A DNA stretch of 11,104 nucleotides, from contig JADZFJ010000108.1 in the NCBI GenBank assembly GCA_020849935.1, positions 1 to 11,104 of the forward strand, written 5' to 3'. Below are positions 5,870-11,104 of the stretch, one piece after another. Every line of letters starts with the position of its first letter. The stretch's first letter is position 1. The notes under the pieces were generated by a model. It was not told the origin of the DNA. It ran no database searches and saw nothing but the letters and a program-made list of their open reading frames with translations. The position numbers were made by a program, and so were the translations under genes. This stretch comes from Crocinitomix sp. (GTDB lineage: Bacteria > Bacteroidota > Bacteroidia > Flavobacteriales_D > Crocinitomicaceae).

Positions 5870-6469
5870 TTAATTTTTTTTGGTGTCCACCAACTCCAAT
5901 TTGGTAATAGAAGGGAGGTAAGCTTCAACTAACTCATATTCGCCCTCGCAGCAAGGGAAGGAGGTGATTTTCCAATTCCAATAAACTTTAAAGGTTTTGT
6001 TGAGGTAGGTTGGATTGTCGGCAAAATCTGTTTCGTCAAAAAGTTTGAAGGGTTCATACTTATTTTCACCAAATCCAAAATCGTAATTGTTGCCTTTTTC
6101 ATCCTCAAAATTTAAGTGGAAATAGTCACCAAAATCGCAGCCTTGGTAGGTGGCTATTAGGGGACTTTTAACATCTTCCCATTGCTCTTTTGTGTATTCA
6201 ATTTGTGCTCTTAATGCCGTGGAAGAGCGGTCTTTTTTCTTCACAATAAAGTCGTCAATTTTCCAATTTGATACAGAGATTAATTCTTCAGTTTTTTGTT
6301 CAAGCGCTGAACTATCAGTTAAAATTTCACTCAACAATTCGGAACTGTCGGTTTTTTTTTCATCGCTGACAGGAAAAGTTTCTTCTGTTTTTTGGTCGAT
6401 ATTTCCATTGTTCTGACAAGCTAAGGAAAACATCAAAATTATTAAGAGGAGTGATTTTATTTTGTGCAT
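5870..6469 (-). CDS. Lipoprotein of unknown function, 199 aa
   Basis: The N-terminus MHKIKSLLLIILMFSLAC is a clear lipoprotein signal with lipobox SLAC and lipidated Cys at residue 18. Residues 20-65 are a low-complexity linker rich in Ser, Glu, Asp and Thr containing two imperfect repeats: QKTEE at 26-30 and 58-62, each followed by a VS, and TDSSEL/TDSSAL between them. A globular domain follows, with NWKIDDFIVKKK, TYQGCDFGDYFHLNF, a glycine-rich FGFGENKYEPF and a pair of cysteines in TSFPCCEGEYEL. I do not recognise the family. It should be anchored in the periplasmic or outer-membrane leaflet. It is followed by the CYTH gene after about 90 bp and preceded by a gap holding a strong inverted repeat. 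Confidence 0.75.
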   Translation of the reverse strand: MHKIKSLLLIILMFSLACQNNGNIDQKTEETFPVSDEKKTDSSELLSEILTDSSALEQKTEELISVSNWKIDDFIVKKKDRSSTALRAQIEYTKEQWEDVKSPLIATYQGCDFGDYFHLNFEDEKGNNYDFGFGENKYEPFKLFDETDFADNPTYLNKTFKVYWNWKITSFPCCEGEYELVEAYLPSITKLELVDTKKN

Positions 6470-6516
6470 TTTTTGATTTATATAATTCGTTAATTTTTTA
6501 ACCTATGGTTTTGTCG

Positions 6517-6564
6517 CTACAGCTCGAAACGATTGACTTCTTCGAACTTTGTTTCGAGCGGTAG
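6517..6564. repeat. Strong 14-bp imperfect inverted repeat (hairpin)
   Basis: CTACaGCTCGAAAC (6517-6530) pairs with GTTTCGAGCgGTAG (6551-6564): thirteen of fourteen pairs, around a 20-base loop that itself contains the palindrome TTCGAA (6541-6546). It lies 20 bases past the stop of the 300-residue gene and about 50 bases before the lipoprotein start. It could act as an mRNA 3' end or processing hairpin. No T run follows directly on either strand, so it is not a textbook intrinsic terminator. Confidence 0.6.
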
Positions 6565-6583
6565 AGTGGGATTTAATAGCTGA

Positions 6584-7486
6584 TCATGTATTGTGTATTG
6601 AATTTTCCTGATCCCACTTAGTCCAAACCATTCGATTGCCGGTCTCAATTGATATTTCGGCAAGTTTTAACAATGCTGTTACTATGTATGTGTATTCATA
6701 TCCTCTCAAAACAGACAAAAGTCCATAGGAAACAATAAATTCTAAATCTTCATCTGTGTCGTAATCGAAGGGTTTAAGCTTTAATCCACAAATAACACTT
6801 TTACCTGTTTCTTTATCGATGAACTCGCATTTGTGTACAGGTACATCTCCTACTTTCAAGGGTTGGTTTTCTAAAATAGTTCTTTGGGTGAATTCGCTTG
6901 ATCGAAAAATTGAATAAAAAGATGTTCCACGATCTTCGGAAATGTTAAAACCAAATTGACCTAAGGAACAACCATATTTTCCATCTAGGGATTGTTGAAT
7001 CAAAATTGATCCCATGGTATAATAATCGCTCAAGATATCGGTATTTATTATATTGATGCCTTTTGATTTTTCATTTAAAAAAACCATTTTCTCATATTCA
7101 GGTTCAAAATCACTAGGGTCAAGTTCCTCTAATATTGCTTTTGCATGATCAATAGGAAACATGCCTTCGTGTGTTCGAGGTGCATATTTTGTAGTTATCG
7201 GTAGCTGCTCGTGCCAAAATTGAAAATACTCAATCATTGAATCCACACCGAAATCATCGAGGTATTCATAAGCTATTTTCATGAACGGATGCTCACATGC
7301 TGTTTCCTTCCAATTGTAAAAGTCCTCCTCTATTTTATCCCTGAGTGTTTTATCATTTATTAAAAGTAATTGTTGGAAATCAAGAGATACTCGTTCTTCA
7401 ACAATGCGCACAAACTCCTTCTTTGGTGGATCAGAGGTCATTCCATTTTTGTAGCAATTGCAGTTAACATATACTAAATAACCCAT
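6584..7486 (-). CDS. Uncharacterised soluble protein, 300 aa
   Basis: I do not recognise the family. The ATG at 7484-7486 opens a frame with no signal peptide or membrane helix. The N-terminus MGYLVYVNCNCYKNG has two close cysteines (C9, C11), but the hydrophobicity is too short for export. Residues 25-130 look helical and acidic (RIVEERVSLDFQQLL, KIEEDFYNWKETACEHPFMK). Residues 140-235 look beta-rich, and the C-terminus (245-285) has two probable helices around SYGLLSVLRGYEYTYIVTALLKLAEISI. C64, H66, C173, C220 and C233 are further potential ligands without a clear motif. It is transcribed away from the T9SS protein and ends before the hairpin at 6517-6564. Isolated genes of this kind are often accessory in Bacteroidota. 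Confidence 0.75.
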   Translation of the reverse strand: MGYLVYVNCNCYKNGMTSDPPKKEFVRIVEERVSLDFQQLLLINDKTLRDKIEEDFYNWKETACEHPFMKIAYEYLDDFGVDSMIEYFQFWHEQLPITTKYAPRTHEGMFPIDHAKAILEELDPSDFEPEYEKMVFLNEKSKGINIINTDILSDYYTMGSILIQQSLDGKYGCSLGQFGFNISEDRGTSFYSIFRSSEFTQRTILENQPLKVGDVPVHKCEFIDKETGKSVICGLKLKPFDYDTDEDLEFIVSYGLLSVLRGYEYTYIVTALLKLAEISIETGNRMVWTKWDQENSIHNT

Positions 7487-7730
7487 TTCTTATTTGATTG
7501 AAATATTTTTTTCTCTATTTTAAATCAGAATATTAATAACAAAGGCTGGATAATTCTCCCCATCCAAACCTCACCAGTTTAAAAATAGCTAAATAATTTA
7601 GGATCGGTAATTTTTAGTTACAATTTATTCGTTTTTACAAGCAACCGTTTTTACCCCCAATCCAAAACGAACCCAACTTAATAACTGAATTTTAAAATTA
7701 AGCCAAACGTGTTAATTGAAAAACAAATTT
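7487..7730. other. AT-rich divergent spacer, no gene seen
   Basis: This stretch separates the divergent genes at 6584-7486 (minus) and 7960-9351 (plus). I see no open frame, tRNA or tandem repeat. It holds short AT palindromes such as AATTTTAAAATT (7688-7699) and probably the promoter of the 300-residue gene near 7490-7560, but no convincing TTG/TAnnTTTG pair. Confidence 0.4.
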
Positions 7731-7830
7731 GCGCGAGGGCGGAGGTGGATAGCCCGGAGTTATCTTGTTGGTTGAGGCACTCGAAACCAAGATAACGAGG
7801 ACTTGGAACCGGAGACCGTTAACGCGCCCA
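7731..7830 (+). repeat. Structured intergenic element, copy 2
   Basis: GCGCG (7731-7735) can pair with CGCGC (7823-7827) to close the unit. Inside, GTTATCTTG (7759-7767) pairs perfectly with CAAGATAAC (7788-7796), extendable by GGTT/AACC across a small bulge, around a loop containing GAG/CTC. The core GTGGATAGCCCG (7745-7756) matches GTGGAAGCCCG in copy 1 (3731-3741), both units end in GCCCAA, and both are on the plus strand. CGTTAACG (7817-7824) is a further palindrome. The variable hairpins differ in sequence while the flanking core is kept, which is how a structured RNA or mobile structured repeat looks. Here it lies about 130 bases before the start of the T9SS protein, so it could be part of that gene's leader. 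Confidence 0.6.
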
Positions 7831-7950
7831 ACTACTTTAAATACTTATTTGGATGAGGTTTAAGGAAGGAATAGAAAGAGCAGAGATTTTGAGCGGAGGA
7901 AGTTTGTTCACTATTTTTTAATATCTTGGGGAACTAAAACCAATTTAATA

Positions 7951-7959
7951 CTGGAAAGG
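7951..7959 (+). promoter_or_regulatory. Purine-rich ribosome binding site before the T9SS protein
   Basis: CTGGAAAGG directly abuts ATGATG. Two ATG codons lie in tandem (7960 and 7963). The spacing is too short for efficient Shine-Dalgarno use with the first ATG, so the second may be used, which would shorten the protein by one residue. Confidence 0.35.
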
Positions 7960-9351
7960 ATGATGGGAAATTATAGATTTACTTCGCTTTTAATGCCCCT
8001 TTTTACTTGGATTTTACTCGGGGTGAGTGGTAGTGCGACTGCACAATTTAATCCGGATTTTTTTCCTGATTTTACGGCTGATCCGGCGAATCCAATTATT
8101 AAGTATGGCGATGGTTTTGAGGATGCGGCGTGGAATGACCCATCGGTGATTAAGGTGGATGGGCAGTATATCATGTACACCACCGCAGCGGAGGGTATTT
8201 TTCTTTCAGACTCGAATGAAGTAAAGGTGTATCGCCAAGTTTCGAGTGATGGGATTAATTGGAATTTGTCGCCCTTAACGCCTGTGTTGGAGCCCTTGGA
8301 TGGGACTTATTATGAAGGGGGAACTGAAACGCCAAGTGTGGTTTTTAAAGATGGGGTTTATCATCTATATTTAACGTGTTATCCTCCAGGAAATGATCCG
8401 TTTACCTACGTACTAGCACATGCGGTTTCTAGTGACGGGTTAACGTGGACAATGGATGAATTGCCGATTTTAGAATCGACTTTAACGGATGTTTTTTACA
8501 GTGAAATTGTGGCCGAGCCGGGTGCCTTGGTGTATCATGACAGTATTTTTGTTTTTTTCACTGCTTCGGGAATTGTGGATGGGGCGGTGACGCAAGGAAT
8601 TGGTTGTATTAAATCGGCTGATGGGGCGGTTTTTGGTGCGCCTGTTTTGGAGTTTAGTTTGCCAACGGATGTGTATGAAACGGACGATTTTTGGGGACTT
8701 TCGACTCCTGCGGCCATGGCGATGAATGATACGATTTATGTGTTTACGGATGTGGCTCAGACAATCGATGAGCAATGGACGCAAGTGGCTTTGCATCAAT
8801 TTAAAACGGACGGTGTTTCGGGAATTTGGTACCACGATGATTTACCGATTCACCACATGCAGGATTTTCCGTGGACGGATGGGGATTATTTGTCGAATTT
8901 ATTGGCGCCAAGTGCGTTGTTGGACGAAGGCGGTTTGTTAAGGATTTGGTATGCAGGGCAAAATATTGCCAGTTTTGTGGGTGAAGACACGATTTATAAT
9001 GTGACAGTTGATTTGGATGGAACCATTCATGTTTTACCTGATTTTTATGGGATTGGAACGTCTTCGTATCAATTTCCATATCTATCTGCGGATGAAAATG
9101 TTGTGGATGCTGAGGCGATTCGGGTGTATCCAAATCCGACCAATGGAATGATTCAGTTTAACTCGCCAGTTAAAGGTGAAAGTGCGGTTGTTAAGGTGAT
9201 TAATTTACAAGGGAAAGTGGTGAAAAATGTGGTTTATTCAAATGACCAGATGTGCGCGATGTCGTTAGATGACTTGGAAGAGGGGATTTATTTGATTCAA
9301 ATTCAACAATCTTCAGTGACTCAGACGTTGAAAGTTGAGTTGGTGAGGTGA
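7960..9351 (+). CDS. Secreted five-bladed beta-propeller (GH43-like) protein with T9SS type A sorting domain
   Basis: Residues 1-29 form a signal peptide (SLLMPLFTWILLGVSGSATAQ). The mature part (30-375) has spaced motifs of the GH43/GH32-type five-bladed propeller: WNDPSVIKVDGQYIMYTT (58-75), TPSVVFKDGVYHLYLT (124-139), AEPGALVYHDSIFVFFTA (185-202), WGLSTPAAMAMNDTIYVFTD (245-264) and APSALLDEGGLLRIWYAG (316-333). D60 and E186 sit where the catalytic base and acid of GH43 enzymes are found, but assignment needs a structural model. Residues 386-463 are a type A (Por secretion) sorting domain: IRVYPNPTNGMIQF, VIN-LQGKVV, LEEGIYLIQI and a terminal KVELVR. The protein is therefore exported by Sec, carried across the outer membrane by T9SS and released or anchored there. 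A polysaccharide or fructan/arabinan substrate is likely, but no SusCD pair is nearby. Confidence 0.9.
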   Translation: MMGNYRFTSLLMPLFTWILLGVSGSATAQFNPDFFPDFTADPANPIIKYGDGFEDAAWNDPSVIKVDGQYIMYTTAAEGIFLSDSNEVKVYRQVSSDGINWNLSPLTPVLEPLDGTYYEGGTETPSVVFKDGVYHLYLTCYPPGNDPFTYVLAHAVSSDGLTWTMDELPILESTLTDVFYSEIVAEPGALVYHDSIFVFFTASGIVDGAVTQGIGCIKSADGAVFGAPVLEFSLPTDVYETDDFWGLSTPAAMAMNDTIYVFTDVAQTIDEQWTQVALHQFKTDGVSGIWYHDDLPIHHMQDFPWTDGDYLSNLLAPSALLDEGGLLRIWYAGQNIASFVGEDTIYNVTVDLDGTIHVLPDFYGIGTSSYQFPYLSADENVVDAEAIRVYPNPTNGMIQFNSPVKGESAVVKVINLQGKVVKNVVYSNDQMCAMSLDDLEEGIYLIQIQQSSVTQTLKVELVR

Positions 9352-9373
9352 TTTTTTTGGATTATTCCCGTCA

Positions 9374-10777
9374 TTAAGAGGGCATTTTATGTCCCCAACC
9401 AATCTGAACTTGAGTACCTTCGCCAATGGTTGAGGTTAGGGCAAATGTAAAACCAATTTCTTGAATCCGAGTTTGCATGTTTTGTAATCCTTTCCCACTT
9501 GGATTTAGTTTTTTGTCAAATCCGATACCGTTGTCTGAAATAGTGATGGAGTTATCGGTGATGACAATGTCGAGTTGGCTTGGTTGGGCGTATTTTAAGG
9601 CGTTGTTGATGGCTTCTTGGATGGTGCGGAAACAATTTACGGCTTGAATAGAGGTTAAAATTCCGGAAGAAGTAGTTGATTTTAAACTGATTTGTGTGGA
9701 AGGATAATTTGATTTAAAGGGTTGAATGAGTTGGGCAACTTTGGTGCAAAATTCGGAAAGGGGCACTTCTTCGGCTTGAATGGTCCAAATAGTTTCGCGG
9801 AGTTCATTCATGGTGTTTCGGGTGAATTGCCCCAATTGATTGAGTCGTTCTGTTTTTAACTCGTTGTTTTGTAGATAATTGAGGTTGTCTAAAGAGGAAA
9901 TAACGTAAGTGAGTTGCGAACCGATATTGTCGTGTAAATCGCGGGCAATGCGTAGTTTTTCTTTGTGAATTTTGTTTTCGGCGGTTGATTTTTCAAGGAT
10001 GATTTCTTGTTCTAATTTGCGGCGTTTTGATTTTTGATAGCTGTAAATAAACACGATCAAGGCAATGGCGACAATTATGCCGATGATTAATTTGGTGAGC
10101 CGTGAATTTTGTCGGGCAGCTAAGATTTCGGCGGCTTGAATTTGTTGTTTGTTTTCTGCGATTTCTTTGTCTTTTTTCGCCGCATCATAGGCCACTTGTA
10201 ATTGAGCAACCGCAATACTTTTTTCAACGGATTGGATACTGTCGGTAAAACGTTGGGCTTGACGCAAGTAGTTGAGGGCTTGTGTGATGTCCTTGGTTTT
10301 TTCGTAGCAATTGGAAATGCGACCTAGGCAAAATTTAATGAGGTTGGTAAAGTTTGTTTTTTTTGCAAGGGCTAAGGATTTTTGATAATAAACTAAAGCA
10401 CTATCAAATTTTTCCATGTCGTAATAAACATCCGCACGATAGGCCAAATTATCTGCCCAATTGAGGTCGTTATTCTCTTGTTTTCGATAGGCATCGCTTT
10501 CGTCCAACATTTCCATGGCTCGGGCGAATTTTTTTTGCGCACTATAATCCACAGCGAGGTTGTTCAGACTGTATGGAATTGCTTGAACAAAATTATTTTC
10601 TTTAGAAATAGTGTATGATTTGGTGTGATAATGCAAGGCACTGTCCACTTGGCCCGCTTCGAAAAACAAGGTGCCGTAATTATTGTAAATTTTTTCTTTT
10701 GCGGACGTTAATTGATGCGTCTCCGCTAAATTAATCGCCAATTGGAAATAATTTTGGCATTGATATATTTTGATGTA
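9374..10777 (-). CDS. TPR sensor histidine kinase (LytS/NarL class) lacking its 5' end; probable pseudogene
   Basis: The frame is open from a TAG at 10778-10780 to the stop at 9374 with no ATG at its head; the first usable codon is a TTG at 10739-10741. Even before that TTG the frame reads YFQLAINLAE, which is TPR helix, so the fold begins mid-repeat. Counting from the TTG, about four TPRs lie at 14-47, 54-87, 94-127 and 134-167, a membrane helix at 217-233, a coiled coil at 238-262, the HisKA_3 dimerisation domain RIARDLHDNIGSQLT with phospho-acceptor H270, and the HATPase with N-box QEAINNALKYA (375-385), G1 DNGIGF (403-408) and GKGLQNM (416-422). Complete relatives are about 600-700 residues with a signal peptide and more TPRs. 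The kinase core looks intact, but the sensor is beheaded. No response-regulator gene is adjacent in the window. Confidence 0.85.
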   Translation of the reverse strand, partial: YIKIYQCQNYFQLAINLAETHQLTSAKEKIYNNYGTLFFEAGQVDSALHYHTKSYTISKENNFVQAIPYSLNNLAVDYSAQKKFARAMEMLDESDAYRKQENNDLNWADNLAYRADVYYDMEKFDSALVYYQKSLALAKKTNFTNLIKFCLGRISNCYEKTKDITQALNYLRQAQRFTDSIQSVEKSIAVAQLQVAYDAAKKDKEIAENKQQIQAAEILAARQNSRLTKLIIGIIVAIALIVFIYSYQKSKRRKLEQEIILEKSTAENKIHKEKLRIARDLHDNIGSQLTYVISSLDNLNYLQNNELKTERLNQLGQFTRNTMNELRETIWTIQAEEVPLSEFCTKVAQLIQPFKSNYPSTQISLKSTTSSGILTSIQAVNCFRTIQEAINNALKYAQPSQLDIVITDNSITISDNGIGFDKKLNPSGKGLQNMQTRIQEIGFTFALTSTIGEGTQVQIGWGHKMPS

Positions 10778-10787
10778 CTAATTAATC

Positions 10788-10815
10788 TTGACGGACTATA
10801 ATAACTTACCGTCAA
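10788..10815. repeat. Inverted repeat at the truncated kinase end
   Basis: TTGACGG (10788-10794) pairs perfectly with CCGTCAA (10809-10815) around 14 bases. It lies between the stop codon of the small lysine-rich gene (10825) and the beheaded kinase frame, 8 bases beyond the kinase's upstream TAG. It may be the transcription terminator of the small gene, or a scar of the event that removed the kinase 5' end. No T run follows the stem on the minus strand. Confidence 0.4.
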
Positions 10816-10824
10816 AAATTTTGT

Positions 10825-10956
10825 TTATTTCTTCTTAGATTTTACCTTGGTAACTTTTTTCAAAGTCTTATTAGGACTTTTGATTTTTAAGTCATTGTAT
10901 TTTTTAGCTACTTCTGATGGATCAAAAGTTTTCTTTTTTGATGTAGACTTTTTCAT
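10825..10956 (-). CDS. Small lysine-rich protein of unknown function, 43 aa
   Basis: The ATG at 10954-10956 gives 43 residues beginning MKKSTSKKKTFDPSEVAKKY and ending with KVKSKKK. Fourteen or so lysines, spread over both ends with one short acidic/aromatic patch (TFDPSEVAKKYNDL), make it strongly basic. The composition fits a nucleic-acid-associated or ribosome-associated small protein, but I recognise no family. The frame extends upstream to a TTG at 11095-11097, but that part is hydrophobic, AT-driven and unlike the rest, so the internal ATG is preferred. It is short and the lysine bias comes partly from A-rich DNA, so chance cannot be excluded. Confidence 0.45.
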   Translation of the reverse strand: MKKSTSKKKTFDPSEVAKKYNDLKIKSPNKTLKKVTKVKSKKK

Positions 10957-11014
10957 TGAATGTAAAGATAAATAAATTTTCTGTATTTTTAAAATCAAGT
11001 TGAAAACTGTTACT

Positions 11015-11104
11015 ATGAAGAATTTATTTTTGACAAATTGGATTGATATTACAATCAAAAAGGAACATGAAACAATTCTATTCTTACTTCTTGTCAAAGA
11101 TAAA
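11015..11104 (+). CDS. Possible N-terminal fragment of a gene running off the right edge
   Basis: An ATG at 11015-11017 opens 30 codons without a stop to the window edge: MKNLFLTNWIDITIKKEHET and on to a hydrophobic LFLLLVKDK. It would be divergent from the small lysine-rich gene, with 58 bp between them. No ribosome binding site is obvious and the minus strand is open over the same bases, so this is a weak call. Confidence 0.25.
   Translation, partial: MKNLFLTNWIDITIKKEHETILFLLLVKDK

Noticed and set aside
7731..7830. tRNA or tmRNA reading of the structured element
   Set aside because: There is no acceptor stem with CCA context, no T-loop GTTCGA motif in place and no anticodon arm. The shared core with 3671-3835 explains it better.
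8482..9133. Several minus-strand open frames inside the T9SS propeller gene
   Set aside because: They lie opposite a gene with clear signal peptide, propeller motifs and sorting domain. Their His/Arg/Pro-rich composition is typical of antisense shadow frames.
10788..10815. Insertion-sequence terminal repeats
   Set aside because: The arms are only 7 bp apart by 14 bases, with no transposase or target duplication seen. A terminator or deletion scar is simpler.

Overview
The window is chromosomal DNA from a low-GC member of the Bacteroidota, probably Flavobacteriia-like. The evidence is a C-terminal type IX secretion (Por) sorting domain at 7960-9351, lipoproteins with short Bacteroidota-style lipoboxes, a TPR-type LytS/NarL-class sensor kinase, AT-rich spacers, weak Shine-Dalgarno signals, and two copies of a structured intergenic element that I recognise from flavobacterial genomes. 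I see no tRNA, rRNA, CRISPR array, transposase or phage gene.

Layout. 1-1651: a minus-strand gene cut by the left edge, then two minus-strand membrane proteins of unknown function. About 88 bp of leader sequence in front of the second membrane protein recurs, degenerate and without its gene, just downstream of the first. 1836-3584: a compact minus-strand operon of ECF sigma factor, SRPBCC-fold protein and a small conserved protein. 3671-3835: first structured element. 3886-5213: a two-gene unit made of a 60-residue lipoprotein-like peptide ending in three cysteines and, coupled through a TAATG overlap, a DUF692/MNIO iron-dependent peptide-modifying oxidase. 5309-5779: a CYTH-domain triphosphatase-like protein. 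5870-7486: a lipoprotein and a 300-residue protein, both unrecognised. 7487-7959: a long spacer with the second structured element. 7960-9351: on the plus strand, a secreted five-bladed beta-propeller (GH43-like) protein with a T9SS sorting domain. 9374 to about 10777: a convergent TPR histidine kinase that has lost its 5' end. 10825-10956: a small lysine-rich protein.

The most interesting locus is 3886-5213. It looks like a minimal RiPP system in which an MNIO enzyme modifies cysteines of a peptide carrying a lipoprotein export signal. The usual separate partner protein (TglI, MbnC, ChrI or BufC type) is not visible in the window, and the enzyme carries a C-terminal helical extension that may stand in for it. 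By analogy with bufferins and chryseobasin the product could bind copper or another metal at the cell surface; that is inference. The ECF sigma gene downstream on the same strand is notable because some bufferin operons are controlled by an ECF sigma factor, but a link here is unproven.
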